Origin: Hydrogenophilus thiooxidans
Lineage (GTDB): Bacteria > Pseudomonadota > Gammaproteobacteria > Burkholderiales > Rhodocyclaceae
Direction: 5' to 3'
Assembly: GCF_019049855.1 (NCBI RefSeq)
Contig: NZ_JAHLSY010000006.1
Location: forward strand, 59,740-123,739
DNA length: 64,000 nucleotides
The position numbers were made by a program, and so were the translations under genes. The notes beneath the pieces are model-generated. The model had not been told where the DNA came from and did not search any database. It saw only the letters and a list, made by a program, of their open reading frames with translations. Shown here one piece after another: positions 9,289 to 19,911 of this stretch (position 1 is its first letter; the number at the start of each line of letters is the position of its first letter).

Positions 9289-9342
9289 AGTACGAAAACA
9301 CGAGCGGGAAGACCCGCCCATTATACTGAGCAGGAGGCGCAC

Positions 9343-10530
9343 TTGTCGATCGGGAACAGAAATTGGGTGCGACGCAAGCAATGGGGAATCGTGTGGCGCC
9401 TAGCGCTGCTCTGCGGTTGGTTGGGCCTTGCGCAGGCGCAACCGGTGGCTGAGGACGAAACGGCGCAAGCGTGCGAGCCAGCCAGTTCTATCGAGGCGAT
9501 CTGGCGGCCGTGGCAAGCGGTGGTGGCGCCGTTGGTGCGCGAAGCTCCCGCGAAAGTGGTTGCGCGCGAGTCGGCAACCGTCGCGCCGGAAGTCGCTGGT
9601 CGAATCGAAAAACTCCCCGTGCGCGTGGGGGACCGGGTGGCGGCAGGCGATGTGGTCGCGGAGCTTGACGCGTCGCTGTTGCGCTTGGCGCACGACGAAG
9701 CGGCGGCGGCCTATGCCGCGGCGCAAACGCGGGTGGCGCAGGCGAAACGGTTACTTGCCCAAGCAGAGCGGTTGCTCGCCGAACGGGTGGGCAACCGCGA
9801 CAACGTGGCGGCTGCCGAAGAGCAGCTGCGGATCGCCGAACGGGAAGCGGCCGCGCGGGCGGCGCAACGTGCGCAAGCCGAATGGCGCTTGACGCACGCG
9901 GTGGTACGCGCGCCGTTTGCCGGTGTGGTCACCGCGCGCTTGGCGCAGGAGGGAAACTGGGTTGCTGCCGGACAGGGGATCGCGGTGGTGACCTCGGCCG
10001 AGCACGAAGTGGTCGCGCAGGTGGGGGACGATCAGGCAGCGGAGCTTGCCCATGCTGCCGCGTCACCTCGCTTCGTACCGTTCGTAACCGGACATTCATC
10101 CGCGCTCACCTCCGATCCCTCTTCCGATCCGGCCGCGGAAATCGCGCTCACCTGGGTCGCAACCAATGCGGTGCGTGACGCGCCAGGGCAGCGCACAACG
10201 GTGCGATTTCGCGTCACGCACCCCCATCCGTTGACCGCTGGAACCGTGGGGCGGATTCGCTGGCAATCGTCGGCGCGCATCGCGCCGCCAGAAGCGGTCA
10301 CGACCTTCGACGGGCGCGTCGGGGTCTGGGTGCGACGTAACCCCACTGCGCCGCCCCATTTTCTGGCGCTACCGGACGCCCTTCCGGGGCGCAGCGCCGT
10401 GGTGGCGTTACCGTCTGGGTGGCTGCCTGAGGAGACGCAGATTGCGGTGGGTCGCCAGGGGGTCCTTGCGTGGGCAGAGGTGGGTGCGCGTGCGCCCCGA
10501 TCCAAAAGCGGCGCGGCGTGCCAGCGGTGA
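9343..10530 (+). CDS. RND efflux periplasmic adaptor subunit (membrane fusion protein)
   Basis: The 395-residue protein starts with an uncommon TTG, chosen because AGGAGG ends 5 bases before it and it gives a signal peptide (basic start, then a hydrophobic run ending LGLAQAQ). The body has the HlyD/AcrA-like lipoyl halves (VAPEVAGRIEKLPVRVGDRV and APFAGVVTARLAQEGNWVAAG) flanking a coiled-coil hairpin rich in Ala, Arg and Glu. It would bridge the inner-membrane pump encoded by the next gene to an outer-membrane channel not seen here. The GTG at 9367 is an alternative start. Confidence 0.88.
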   Translation: MSIGNRNWVRRKQWGIVWRLALLCGWLGLAQAQPVAEDETAQACEPASSIEAIWRPWQAVVAPLVREAPAKVVARESATVAPEVAGRIEKLPVRVGDRVAAGDVVAELDASLLRLAHDEAAAAYAAAQTRVAQAKRLLAQAERLLAERVGNRDNVAAAEEQLRIAEREAAARAAQRAQAEWRLTHAVVRAPFAGVVTARLAQEGNWVAAGQGIAVVTSAEHEVVAQVGDDQAAELAHAAASPRFVPFVTGHSSALTSDPSSDPAAEIALTWVATNAVRDAPGQRTTVRFRVTHPHPLTAGTVGRIRWQSSARIAPPEAVTTFDGRVGVWVRRNPTAPPHFLALPDALPGRSAVVALPSGWLPEETQIAVGRQGVLAWAEVGARAPRSKSGAACQR

Positions 10531-10538
10531 GAGGGTTC

Positions 10539-13500
10539 ATGCGCACATTGCTGGGCAATGGGCCGCTGGCGAACCTTGCGTTTTTGCTGGTCGTCGCGCT
10601 CGGGGTCGCTGGTTACTTGACGATGCCCCGGGCGCGCGACCCCGAAATCAATTTCAACTGGGTCAATGTCTGGACGGTCTACCCGGGGGCGAGCGCCGAG
10701 GATGTGGCAAGAGAGATTACCGAGCCGCTTGAAGAGGCGCTACGCACCGTCTCCCATATCCGCTATCTGGTGTCGACCTCGCGGGAGGGGCTTTCATCGA
10801 TCCTGGTCCGTTTCGAGCGTCTGGATGATGCCACCTTTGCGCGCCGCGTCGAAGAGGTGCGGCGTGAGGTGCTCAACAAAGCGAACGACCTGCCGGAGAC
10901 CGCGAAAACCCCGCGAGTGATGGAGATCACGACCTCGAACGGTTTCCCGACTGCGATGCTCGCGTTGTACGGACCGGTGGGCGGGGAGACGCTGCGGGCG
11001 ACCGCGGAGCGGATCAAACGGGACCTTGAGCGCCTTTCGGGGGTGGATCGCGCGTTGGTCTTCGGCTTTCGCGAACCGGAGCTGCAGATACGTTTCGACC
11101 CGATCGCATTGGCGGCGCTGGGCGTTGCCCCTGTGACGCTCGCGGATCAAGTGCGCGCCTGGTTCCGCGATCTGGCTGCTGGGCGGGTGCGGATCGCTGG
11201 CGAAGAGTGGCTCGCGCGGGTACAGGGCGAAACGGTTTCTGCCGAGGCGCTCGCCCAGTTACCGATCCAAGTGGCGCGTACCAACGACCCGGTACCGGCG
11301 CTGCTGCCACTTTCCCATCTTGCCGAGGTTCAGGAAGGGGCGGAGCGCGCCCGTCAACTCGTCCGTTTCCACGGTCATCCGGCGCTCCTTGTTTCGATCA
11401 CCAAAAAGGCGAAGGCGAACACCCTTCAGCTTTTGGACGCGCTCAACCGCTATATCGACGAGCACAATTCGGGGCTCGAAGCGCTGGGGCTGCGGCTTGC
11501 GCTCGTCGACGACCAAACGCCAGAGACCCGTGCGGCAATCGGTGTGATGGAGCAGAACGCGCTGGTGGGCCTTGCGCTGGTGCTGGTGATGGTCGGGTTT
11601 TTTCTCGGTCGCCGCTTGGCGCTCTTGGTTGCCTCTGGGATGGTCTTTGCCCTGGCCGGAACGATGGCCGTATTGGCCGTGGGTGGCAGCACCCTCAATT
11701 TGACGGTGCTCTTGGGGGTGGTGATCGCGCTGGGGATGCTGGTCGATGATGCGGTGGTGATCGTTGAAGCGATTCACGACAAGATCGTGCAGGGGTTACC
11801 GACGCAGCAGGCGGTCTTCGCCGGATTGCGCGAAGTGGCCGCGCCCGTGGCAAGCGCCGTGCTCACCACGGTGGCGGCGTTTTTGCCGCTCATGCTGCTG
11901 CCCGGTATTCTCGGCGATTTTTTGCGGATCGTTCCGGTCGTCGTCACCGTGGCGCTGGCGATGAGTCTCATCGAGGCCTATTGGATGCTTCCCGCGCACA
12001 TTCTGGCGATGCGCGCCGCGTTCGATCGGCCGCGTTCGCGTTGGGGGGTATGGCGTGCGCGCTTTCAGCGCCGCTTGCGCAATCGTTATGGTCGGTGGTT
12101 GGTGTGGGCGCTACGCCGACCGAAACGGGCGGCGATGCTTGCGTTCCTGGCGTTCGCCGCTGCGGTGGCGTTGGTGGCAAGTGGCGCCGTTCGGGTGCAG
12201 TTTTTTGCGTTCGAAACGATTCGACTTTTCTACATCCATGCCGATTTACCGGTTGGAACGCCGCTTTCGGAGACGCTTGCGGTTGCGGACCGGATGCGGC
12301 AGGCGGTGGAAGCGACACTGCCTGCCGAAGAGCTGCGCGCGGCGGTGGCGATGGCGGGCGTGAAATTCACCGATACCGAACCCCTCTATGCCGACCACCA
12401 TGCCCAAGTGATCGTTTCGCTCAACCCTCGGCAAGCAGACGGACGAACCACCGAAGCGGTGATCGAGGCGCTGCGCGACGCGGTGACCGCCGCAGCAAAA
12501 CCCTACACGGCGTCGTTCCTGATCGTCAAAGGGGGGCCGCCCGCGCAGCGCCCGGTGAGCGTCAAGGTGCGCTCCGACGACGACGCATCGCGCAACGCCG
12601 TGGTGGCGCTCGTCAAAGGGTGGCTTCGCGACATCCCGGGGGTGAAGGACATTCAGGATGATCAGGCGGCCGGGCGCCCCACCGTCGAATTGCGTTGGCG
12701 CGCTGAGGCATTGGCCGACGCGAACCTCGACGTCGCCACTGCGACCCGAACCGCGGCGCTTCTTGCCGACGGCGAATACGTGGGGGAGACGCGCCGTGGC
12801 GGTGAGACCTGGCGCGTGCTCGTCCAGGCAAAGCCGGCGCAATGGCCCAGCGTCTCCTCGTGGCTCGAGCTGCCGATCGTGACGCCTTCGGGTGGTGCGG
12901 TGCCGTTATCGGCGTTGGCCGACGTGACGGTGCGCGAAACTGCGGGCGTGGTACGCCGCTACCAATACACCCGTTCGGTGACGGTGGAAGCGGAACTCGA
13001 CCGCGCGGTTGCCGAGACCCAAGCGGTGAACGCAGAGCTGCTGCAACGCTGGCAGGCGGTCGCAGCGCACTATCCCAACGTCACGCTCGACTTCACCGGC
13101 GAACTCGACGACATCAAGGAGAGCCTTGCGGCGTTGCAGAAAATCTTCCTAGTTGGGGTAGGGTTGATCTACCTCATTTTGGCCACCCAGTTTCGCAGCT
13201 ACGTGCAGCCATTGCTGATCCTGGTGACGGTGCCGTTGGCGTTCACCGGCGTGGTCTTCGGTTTGGCCGCGTCCGGGTTGCCGCTCTCGCTCTATACGAT
13301 GTACGGGGTGGTGGCGCTCACCGGCATCGCGGTCAATAGTGCGATCGTTCTCGTTGCCGCGGTGAACGACCGCCGCAGCGCCGGCATGAGCCCGATCCAC
13401 GCCGTGGTGACTGCGGCGCGGCGGCGGATCGTACCGATCCTCATCACGTCGGGCACGACCATCGGGGGGCTCTTTTCTCTGGCGACGGGTCTGGCCGGAC

Positions 13501-13637
13501 ACTCGCTCCTCTGGGGACCGGTGGCTTCGAGTATCGTCTGGGGGCTGGGCGTTTCGACGATCCTCACCCTTTTCGTGGTGCCGCTCCTGTTGCTCGCGCT
13601 GTTGCGGGTTCAAGCGAAACGGGCCGCAAGGTCCTGA
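10539..13637 (+). CDS. RND family efflux transporter permease
   Basis: The roughly 1032-residue protein has AcrB-like architecture: an N-terminal membrane helix, a large periplasmic loop with [21 protein letters not shown], a block of six helices containing [14 protein letters not shown], a second periplasmic loop, and a final helix block with [16 protein letters not shown]. It is a proton-driven exporter of the HAE1/multidrug type. The specificity is unknown, and no metal-type (CusA) motif was picked out. The start is the ATG at 10539; a GTG at 10527 would overlap the adaptor stop (GTGA) and is possible. Confidence 0.92.
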   Translation: MRTLLGNGPLANLAFLLVVALGVAGYLTMPRARDPEINFNWVNVWTVYPGASAEDVAREITEPLEEALRTVSHIRYLVSTSREGLSSILVRFERLDDATFARRVEEVRREVLNKANDLPETAKTPRVMEITTSNGFPTAMLALYGPVGGETLRATAERIKRDLERLSGVDRALVFGFREPELQIRFDPIALAALGVAPVTLADQVRAWFRDLAAGRVRIAGEEWLARVQGETVSAEALAQLPIQVARTNDPVPALLPLSHLAEVQEGAERARQLVRFHGHPALLVSITKKAKANTLQLLDALNRYIDEHNSGLEALGLRLALVDDQTPETRAAIGVMEQNALVGLALVLVMVGFFLGRRLALLVASGMVFALAGTMAVLAVGGSTLNLTVLLGVVIALGMLVDDAVVIVEAIHDKIVQGLPTQQAVFAGLREVAAPVASAVLTTVAAFLPLMLLPGILGDFLRIVPVVVTVALAMSLIEAYWMLPAHILAMRAAFDRPRSRWGVWRARFQRRLRNRYGRWLVWALRRPKRAAMLAFLAFAAAVALVASGAVRVQFFAFETIRLFYIHADLPVGTPLSETLAVADRMRQAVEATLPAEELRAAVAMAGVKFTDTEPLYADHHAQVIVSLNPRQADGRTTEAVIEALRDAVTAAAKPYTASFLIVKGGPPAQRPVSVKVRSDDDASRNAVVALVKGWLRDIPGVKDIQDDQAAGRPTVELRWRAEALADANLDVATATRTAALLADGEYVGETRRGGETWRVLVQAKPAQWPSVSSWLELPIVTPSGGAVPLSALADVTVRETAGVVRRYQYTRSVTVEAELDRAVAETQAVNAELLQRWQAVAAHYPNVTLDFTGELDDIKESLAALQKIFLVGVGLIYLILATQFRSYVQPLLILVTVPLAFTGVVFGLAASGLPLSLYTMYGVVALTGIAVNSAIVLVAAVNDRRSAGMSPIHAVVTAARRRIVPILITSGTTIGGLFSLATGLAGHSLLWGPVASSIVWGLGVSTILTLFVVPLLLLALLRVQAKRAARS

Positions 13638-13702
13638 ATGGTGGGCGATGGCTTTCTGACTCGAAAGTCGTTACAATCCTGCGCGAATCACGAGTCGCAC
13701 CG

Positions 13703-15733
13703 ATGAGCCCACCCACGATCCTCCCCCAACAGGCCAATCCGAACCCAGCGCCGTTCCTGCCGATGAGTCGCGCCGAAATGGACGCGCTCGGGTGGGACGC
13801 CTGTGACGTCATCTTGGTCACGGGCGATGCGTACGTCGACCACCCCAGCTTTGGCATGGCGCTCGTGGGGCGGCTGTTGGAAGCGCACGGCTTGCGCGTC
13901 GGGATCATCAGCCAGCCGGATTGGCACAGCGCCGAACCGTTTCGCGCGCTGGGACGGCCCCGCCTCTTTTTCGGGGTTACCGCCGGGAACATGGATTCGA
14001 TGGTGAACCACTATACGTCGGATCGCCGCATCCGCAGTGACGATGCCTACACCCCGGGGGGCGTGGCGGGCAAACGCCCCGACCGCGCGGTGATCGTCTA
14101 TACCCAGCGGTGCCGCGAAGCCTTTTCCGGTGTGCCGGTGGTGATCGGCGGGATCGAAGCGAGTTTGCGCCGCATCGCCCAGTACGACCATTGGAGCGAA
14201 AAGGTGCGGCGCTCGATCCTGCTCGACGCGAAAGCCGATTTGCTGCTCTACGGCAATGCCGAGCGCGCGCTGGTTGCGCTCATTACCCGGTTGCAAGCAG
14301 GCGAACCGCTTGAGTCGATCCGTGACCTGCGGGGGTCGGCGTTTGCGGTGAAGCCAGGTTGGCTGCCCGGTCCCGAATGGGTGGAGCTTGACGCCACCGA
14401 CCCCGATCGCCCGGTCGAGCAGCCCAAAGGGGCGGCGCGTGAACGCACGGTGATCCGGCTGCCGTCGTTCGAAACGGTGGCAGCAAACCCGTTGACCTAT
14501 GCGCACGCGTCGCGCCTCCTCCATCTGGAATCGAACCCATTCAACGCGCGCGCGTTGGTGCAACGGCACGGGGTTGGGCCGGGGGCGCGCGATCTGTGGG
14601 TCAATCCGCCGCCATTACCGCTTACCACGGAAGAGATGGACTTCCTCTACGAACTCCCCTACGCGCGCCGCCCTCATCCCAGCTACGGCAACGCACGCAT
14701 TCCCGCGTGGGAGATGATCCGTTTTTCGGTGAGCATCATGCGCGGCTGTTTCGGTGGGTGCACGTTTTGCTCGATCACCGAACACGAAGGGCGGATTATT
14801 CAAAACCGCTCGCACGAATCGATTGTGCGCGAAATCGCCGCGATTCGCGACAAGACGCCCGGTTTTTCCGGCCACATCACCGATCTGGGTGGCCCCACGG
14901 CCAACATGTACCGGATGCGGTGCAAGGACCCTGCGATCGAATCGCGCTGCCGACGCCTCTCGTGCGTCTATCCGGACGTTTGCGAAAACCTGGGCGGGAC
15001 TGACCACCGGCCACTCATCGCGCTCTATCGTGCGGCACGGCAGGTGCCTGGCGTCAAGCTGGTGACGATCGGTTCCGGCGTGCGCTACGACCTGGCGGTG
15101 AAAAGTCCCGAATACGTCAAAGAGCTGGTGCAGCACCATGTGAGCGGGCGGTTGAAGATCGCACCGGAGCACACCGAACCGGAGCCGCTCGCGCACATGA
15201 TGAAACCGGGGGTCGATACCTACTTCCGCTTCCGCGCGCTCTTCGAACGTTACTCGAAAGCCGCTGGAAAACGGCAACAGCTGATCCCGTACTTCATCGC
15301 GGCGCACCCTGGAACCACCGACGAGGCGATGGTGAACCTAGCGCTTTGGCTGAAGCGAAACGGCTTCAAACCCGACCAAGTTCAAACCTTTTTGCCAACC
15401 CCCATGGCGTTGGCGACCGCGATGTACCATTCCGGACGCAACCCACTGAAACGGTTGGCAAACGGGGGGGTACCGGTCACCGTCGTGCGCAAAGGGCGGC
15501 AACGGCGGCTGCACAAAGCCCTCCTGCGCTGGCACGACCCCGCCAATTGGCCGCTCATTCGGGAAGCGTTGCGCGCGCTGGGGCGGCGTGACCTCATCGG
15601 GTATGGATCCAATGCGCTGGTGCCGCCGGTCGATCCCCCTGCGCGGCGCCAAAGAACGGGCGCTGGGCAGCCCGCCAAACGATCGCCCAAGCGCGCATCA
15701 GCACCACAAAAACAGGGAGTGAACCGTCCGTGA
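13703..15733 (+). CDS. YgiQ family radical SAM protein
   Basis: The 676-residue protein matches the YgiQ family in length. It has the N-terminal part [18 protein letters not shown], a central radical-SAM cluster motif [10 protein letters not shown] (three Cys spaced x3 and x2, near residue 350), and family landmarks [15 protein letters not shown] and [10 protein letters not shown]. The C-terminal 30 residues are basic and low in complexity. The reaction is not established for the family. The azlC start overlaps its stop. Confidence 0.93.
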   Translation: MSPPTILPQQANPNPAPFLPMSRAEMDALGWDACDVILVTGDAYVDHPSFGMALVGRLLEAHGLRVGIISQPDWHSAEPFRALGRPRLFFGVTAGNMDSMVNHYTSDRRIRSDDAYTPGGVAGKRPDRAVIVYTQRCREAFSGVPVVIGGIEASLRRIAQYDHWSEKVRRSILLDAKADLLLYGNAERALVALITRLQAGEPLESIRDLRGSAFAVKPGWLPGPEWVELDATDPDRPVEQPKGAARERTVIRLPSFETVAANPLTYAHASRLLHLESNPFNARALVQRHGVGPGARDLWVNPPPLPLTTEEMDFLYELPYARRPHPSYGNARIPAWEMIRFSVSIMRGCFGGCTFCSITEHEGRIIQNRSHESIVREIAAIRDKTPGFSGHITDLGGPTANMYRMRCKDPAIESRCRRLSCVYPDVCENLGGTDHRPLIALYRAARQVPGVKLVTIGSGVRYDLAVKSPEYVKELVQHHVSGRLKIAPEHTEPEPLAHMMKPGVDTYFRFRALFERYSKAAGKRQQLIPYFIAAHPGTTDEAMVNLALWLKRNGFKPDQVQTFLPTPMALATAMYHSGRNPLKRLANGGVPVTVVRKGRQRRLHKALLRWHDPANWPLIREALRALGRRDLIGYGSNALVPPVDPPARRQRTGAGQPAKRSPKRASAPQKQGVNRP

Positions 15734-16452
15734 GCAGAGAACCTCGACGCGCTGCGCCTGAGGAACCGGCGTGGCGCGAAGCGTTGCGTTTGATGATGCC
15801 GTTGTCGCTTGGCTTGATCCCGTGGTCGATCGCCACGGGGCTTGCGATGCGCGCCTACGGGTTGAGCGAAGGGGAAGCGGCGGCGATGAACCTCTTCGTC
15901 TATGCGGCAACGGCGCAATTGGGTACGTTGCCGTTGATCGTTGCCGGCGCCCCGATCGCGATCGTCTGGCTTACCGCCGCTGTGCTCAATTTGCGCTTCG
16001 TGATCTACAGTGCAGCGATCTCGCCAGCGTTTCACCAGCAATCGTGGGCACGGCGTGCGTTGGGCAGTTACTGGCTAGTCGATGCGCTCTTCATTGTTCT
16101 GGGGCCGCGCCTCAATGCCGAGCCCGACCCGGAACGGCGTTGGCGCCTCTTTTTCGCAGCCGGCCTCTGGTGTTGGGGGCTGTGGCAGCTTTTCGGGCTG
16201 ATCGGGATTTTTGGCGCGGAATGGTTGCCGCGTGACTGGCCGCTCACCTTCATGGGCACGATCGCGCTCTTGGTGCTCTTGGTGCCGCTCGTCAAGGAGG
16301 CGGCGATGCGCGTCACCGCGCTCACTTCGGCAACGGTGGCGATCCTGGCGTATGACCTGCCGCTCAAAAGCGGCGTGGTGATTGCGGTGCTCGCCGGGCT
16401 GGCGGCTGGAGGCGCGTGGACCTCTTGGCAAGCGCGTCGCCAAGGAGCGTGA
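15730..16452 (+). CDS. azlC: AzlC family branched-chain amino acid exporter large subunit
   Basis: The 240-residue membrane protein starts with GTG overlapping the ygiQ stop. It has the AzlC pattern: [59 protein letters not shown] and [22 protein letters not shown]. With AzlD it forms a two-component inner-membrane exporter (LIV-E type) for branched-chain or similar amino acids. Its actual substrate here is not known. Confidence 0.88.
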   Translation: MSREPRRAAPEEPAWREALRLMMPLSLGLIPWSIATGLAMRAYGLSEGEAAAMNLFVYAATAQLGTLPLIVAGAPIAIVWLTAAVLNLRFVIYSAAISPAFHQQSWARRALGSYWLVDALFIVLGPRLNAEPDPERRWRLFFAAGLWCWGLWQLFGLIGIFGAEWLPRDWPLTFMGTIALLVLLVPLVKEAAMRVTALTSATVAILAYDLPLKSGVVIAVLAGLAAGGAWTSWQARRQGA

Positions 16453-16454
16453 GT

Positions 16455-16793
16455 ATGGCAGATGGACACGGCGCTTGGGGATGGGGGTATCTACCCATTT
16501 TTTTGCTCCTCTTTTGGGCCACCTGGCTGACCCGCGGCGCTTTTTTGCTGTTCGGGGAAAAGGTGCGATTGCCGCAATCGGTGCAGACGTGGTTGCGCTA
16601 TGCGCCTGCGGCAGCGCTCGGCGCGCTGGTGGCGCCGGACCTGTTTCTGGCCGGTGGGGCGGTCACGTTCAAACCGGAACTGGTTGCGGCGGTGGTGGTG
16701 ATGGTCACTGCGGCGTTCTGGCGCAACCCATGGGCCCCTTTCGCGTTGGGGATGCTCACGCTCGTGGCGTTGCAAAACGCGTTCGGTGGATAG
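16455..16793 (+). CDS. azlD: AzlD family small subunit of the amino acid exporter
   Basis: The 112-residue protein has three or four hydrophobic segments and the AzlD core TWLTRGAFLLFGE, RYAPAAALGALVAPDLF and FWRNPWAPFALGMLTL. It follows azlC after two bases, with AAGGAG seven bases before its ATG. It is the usual partner of AzlC in the inner membrane. Confidence 0.87.
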   Translation: MADGHGAWGWGYLPIFLLLFWATWLTRGAFLLFGEKVRLPQSVQTWLRYAPAAALGALVAPDLFLAGGAVTFKPELVAAVVVMVTAAFWRNPWAPFALGMLTLVALQNAFGG

Positions 16794-16797
16794 CGCC

Positions 16798-17616
16798 ATG
16801 CCGGAATTGCCCGAGGTCGAAACGGTCAAACGGGGGCTCCTGCCGCTCATCGGTCAGCGATGGCGGCATGTAACCGTTCGCCGGGCAGATCTTCGCCGTC
16901 CGCTCGATGCTTCGGCGTTTTCGCCGTGGCGCGATGCCACGGTCTGCGCCGTGACCCGGCGCGCCAAAGTGGTGGCGCTGGAACTGGTGCGCGCTGACGG
17001 TGCGCGCGCCTATTTGCGCTTTCACCTAGGGATGAGTGGGCGGCTCTACTTCACGGATCCCGCGTCTGAATGGCTGCCCCACGAACATCTGGAGCTCGCT
17101 TTTTCTGCGTCGGTCCTGCGCTTTCGCGATCCGCGCCGCTTCGGCTGGTGTGACCTGTTGCCAGCCGACGACTATGCCAGTTGGTCCGCAACCCTCGCGC
17201 CGGAACCTTTTTCGCCCGAATTGACCCCGGAATGGGCGATGCGCCGCGCCGGACGTTCCAGCATCAAAGCGGTGCTGCTCTCCGGCCGGGTTGTCGTGGG
17301 CGTGGGCAACATCTATGCGTGTGAAGCGCTCTACCGTGCCGGGATCGCACCGCAGCGCCTAGCGGCAACGCTTTCCGCGGAAGAATGGGCGAAGCTGATC
17401 GCTGCGGTGCGTGCGGTGCTCGAGGCCGCGATCGCTGCCGGCGGGACCAGTTTGCGCGACTACGTCACCGTCGATGGCGCGCCGGGGTGGTTTCAAGTGC
17501 AGCTGGCGGTCTATGGGCGGGCGGGACAACCGTGCGTGCGCTGTGGGACGCCGATCGAACGGATCGTCCAGCAAGGGCGCAGCACCTGGTGGTGCCCGCG
17601 CTGCCAGGCGGGGTGA
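16798..17616 (+). CDS. mutM: formamidopyrimidine-DNA glycosylase
   Basis: The 272-residue protein starts MPELPEVETVKRGL, giving the catalytic Pro (residue 1 after Met removal) and Glu. It has FHLGMSGRLYF, the helix-two-turn-helix stretch VVGVGNIYACEALYRAGI, and a C-terminal zinc finger with Cys pairs CVRCG and CPRCQ. It removes oxidised purines such as 8-oxoguanine and nicks the abasic site during base excision repair. It begins 4 bases after azlD. Confidence 0.97.
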   Translation: MPELPEVETVKRGLLPLIGQRWRHVTVRRADLRRPLDASAFSPWRDATVCAVTRRAKVVALELVRADGARAYLRFHLGMSGRLYFTDPASEWLPHEHLELAFSASVLRFRDPRRFGWCDLLPADDYASWSATLAPEPFSPELTPEWAMRRAGRSSIKAVLLSGRVVVGVGNIYACEALYRAGIAPQRLAATLSAEEWAKLIAAVRAVLEAAIAAGGTSLRDYVTVDGAPGWFQVQLAVYGRAGQPCVRCGTPIERIVQQGRSTWWCPRCQAG

Positions 17617-17669
17617 TCGGTCGAATCCACGATTTTGTGCTACTCTTTTTACTTTCCAGAGCGTTTTGA

Positions 17670-19595
17670 GTGGAAATGGCACTGGGTCAATACCTCATCG
17701 ATTTCGACACATGGCGGGGGGCGGTTCGCGCAGCGCTCCTCGACCTGCAGCAGGCGCTTACCGATGCCGGAGTGGCAGGGCGTGAGCGCGTGCGCACCCG
17801 GTTGCTCGAAGCGTTCGACGCTGTGGATACCCAACGGCTGCGGGTCGCGTTCCTGGCCGAATTCTCCCGCGGCAAAACCGAACTGATCAACGCGCTCTTT
17901 TTTGCCAACCATGGCGAACGGGTGTTGCCGTCGCGAACCGGCCGCACCACGATGTGTCCCACCGAGCTCGAATGGTTCGACGGCGCCACACCCGAAGTGC
18001 TCCTCCTGCCGATTGCGGCGGCGCGCGATCTTACCTTGCGCGACGCGCGCATGCACCCGGAGCTGTGGACGCGGCGGCCGTTCGACCCGCACGAGACGCA
18101 GAGCGTCCTTGCCGCTACCCAAGGGGTTTCCGCAGTCGAACAGGTTTCGGTCGATGAGGCGGAGTCGCTCGGGTTTCGGATCGACCCAAGCGGCGAAAAC
18201 GGCCTTGAGCCGCAACCCGACGGAAGCGTACTGGTTCCTGCGTGGCGCCATGCGATCATCCGCTATCCCCATCCGCTTCTTGCCGCGGGGCTCGTGATCG
18301 TCGATACCCCCGGACTCAACGCGATCGGAGCGGAGATCGACCTCACCCTGTCGCTCTTGCCCGAATGTCAAGCGATCGTCTTCGTGCTGGGCATCGATAC
18401 CGGGGTGACGCGCAGCGACATCGCGGTTTGGCGCCGGTTCATCCACAGCGGTGGCGACCGCTCTGCCGCAACCTTGGTGGTGCTCAACAAGATCGACGCG
18501 CTCGAAGATGGACTGCGCTCAGGTGCCGAGATCGAGCGCGAAATCGACGAACGGGTTGCCGATGTGGCGCACCATTTGGGCGTGTCGCCCACGCAGATCT
18601 TTCCGCTTTCGGCGCAACGCGCTCTGGTGGGGCGCATTCGGGACGATGAGGCGCTCGTGGCGCAGTCGCGGATCACCGAATTCGAAGCGGCGCTCTCCGA
18701 AGTGCTCGTCGATCGTCGTCTGGAGATCAGCGAAATTCACCTCAACGCCGCGTTGGAGGGGCTCCTTGCCGCAACCGGGATCGAAGCCAAATTGGCGCAA
18801 CTCCACGCGCAACTGGAGGAGCTTGAGGGGCTGCGCAGCAAAAACCGGGCGCGCATGCTCTATCTCCTCAAAAAGGTGCAGAGTGAAAAAGAGGAGCTCG
18901 ATGCGCTTGCCGAACGGAGCAAAGCGGCAAAAACCCTCTTTGCCCGTGATGCGAAGGCGCTCCTCGAGCTCATCGGTCGTCGGCGGATTCGCGCCGAGGT
19001 CGAGCGGGTGGTCGCGGCGCTCCAGCAGGCGACCTTCTCAGCGCAGATGCGCACCGAAATCGAACGCTTTTTCGACCGCATCTCAGAGTGGCTCGAGGAG
19101 GGCAACCGAAAACTTGCCGAACTGAAAACGATGGTAGACAAACTCTACCACCGCTTTGAAACGGAGTATGGGCTGACCTGCGATCCCCCGTCGGAACCAC
19201 CGCAGTACGAGCCGTTTATCGCGAGTATCCAAGATGTTCGCCAAGTGGCGCTCGAACAGGTGGCGGGGTGGGGGTTTCTTTTGGGGCATGGCAAAAAGCG
19301 GGTGATCGAGCAGTTTGCGTCGCTGGTTGGGCGGGAGATCGAAGCCCGGTGGGAGCGCCACTACCGTCAGTTCCTGGCGTGGGTCCGGGTGGTGATGGTG
19401 CCGATGGACGAGGCGTTGGCCGAACAAGCCGAAGCGCTGGAGAAGCGGATGCAAGGGCTGGAGCGCATCCGCGATTCCGTCGACACCCTAGAACCCCAAA
19501 TTGCGGCGCTGGAAGCGGAATGCCAAACCTGGCAGAAGCACCGCGACCGCATCGCCGCTGCGATCGACGCGGTGCGTGCTGCGGCGGGGCTTTGA
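17670..19595 (+). CDS. dynamin-like GTPase
   Basis: The protein is about 641 residues (GTG at 17670; ATG two codons later is equally possible). An N-terminal helix is followed by a GTPase domain: P-loop AEFSRGKTEL near residue 64, switch region TTMCPTE, DTPGLN near 211 and NKID near 272. The C-terminal half is helical with heptad-like stretches (about 365-440 and 590-640). This is the layout of bacterial dynamin-like proteins, large GTPases that assemble on and remodel membranes or couple to stress tolerance. There is no partner gene of the same family next to it, so the role is unknown. Confidence 0.82.
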   Translation: MEMALGQYLIDFDTWRGAVRAALLDLQQALTDAGVAGRERVRTRLLEAFDAVDTQRLRVAFLAEFSRGKTELINALFFANHGERVLPSRTGRTTMCPTELEWFDGATPEVLLLPIAAARDLTLRDARMHPELWTRRPFDPHETQSVLAATQGVSAVEQVSVDEAESLGFRIDPSGENGLEPQPDGSVLVPAWRHAIIRYPHPLLAAGLVIVDTPGLNAIGAEIDLTLSLLPECQAIVFVLGIDTGVTRSDIAVWRRFIHSGGDRSAATLVVLNKIDALEDGLRSGAEIEREIDERVADVAHHLGVSPTQIFPLSAQRALVGRIRDDEALVAQSRITEFEAALSEVLVDRRLEISEIHLNAALEGLLAATGIEAKLAQLHAQLEELEGLRSKNRARMLYLLKKVQSEKEELDALAERSKAAKTLFARDAKALLELIGRRRIRAEVERVVAALQQATFSAQMRTEIERFFDRISEWLEEGNRKLAELKTMVDKLYHRFETEYGLTCDPPSEPPQYEPFIASIQDVRQVALEQVAGWGFLLGHGKKRVIEQFASLVGREIEARWERHYRQFLAWVRVVMVPMDEALAEQAEALEKRMQGLERIRDSVDTLEPQIAALEAECQTWQKHRDRIAAAIDAVRAAAGL

Positions 19596-19648
19596 GCGCT
19601 TCGGCACCAACCCAGCGCAGCGGTTGCCGCAACCCCTTCAAGCCCAAT

Positions 19649-19888
19649 TCACGACGCCGCTTTCAACCAGGATTCGACTTGTGCGCGTGTGGGAATGCCG
19701 CCCGCATGGACCACTTTTCCGTCAATGACCACGCCTGGTGTGCTCATCACCCCGTAGCGCATGATCTCGGGCAGTGACTCCACTTTTTCGAGTCGAATCG
19801 ACACGCCCATTGCTTTGGCCACCGATTCGATCAGCTGCACCGTATTCTTACAATTCGCACACCCCGTTCCCAAGACTTTGACTTCCAT
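19649..19888 (-). CDS. small thioredoxin/glutaredoxin-like protein
   Basis: The 79-residue protein has the redox motif GTGCANCKNT near residue 10, a cis-Pro region STPGVVIDGKVVHAGG, and a C-terminal VESWLKAA. It matches the short TM0996/MTH895-type thioredoxin-fold family. It ends the ars operon on the minus strand, 23 bases after the permease gene. Proteins of this type often accompany ArsP-type permeases, perhaps supplying thiols for metalloid handling. That role is inference. Confidence 0.85.
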   Translation of the reverse strand: MEVKVLGTGCANCKNTVQLIESVAKAMGVSIRLEKVESLPEIMRYGVMSTPGVVIDGKVVHAGGIPTRAQVESWLKAAS

Positions 19889-19911
19889 CGCATGCTCCTT
19901 TCACCAAACGA

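Noticed and set aside
8513..9301. N-terminal extension of lutB as a 749-residue protein
   Set aside because: The extension overlaps lutA in another frame, has no family similarity, and lutB has a proper start at 8512.
8689..9342. N-terminal extension of the RND adaptor
   Set aside because: It is antisense to lutA; a ribosome-binding site and signal peptide place the true start at 9343.
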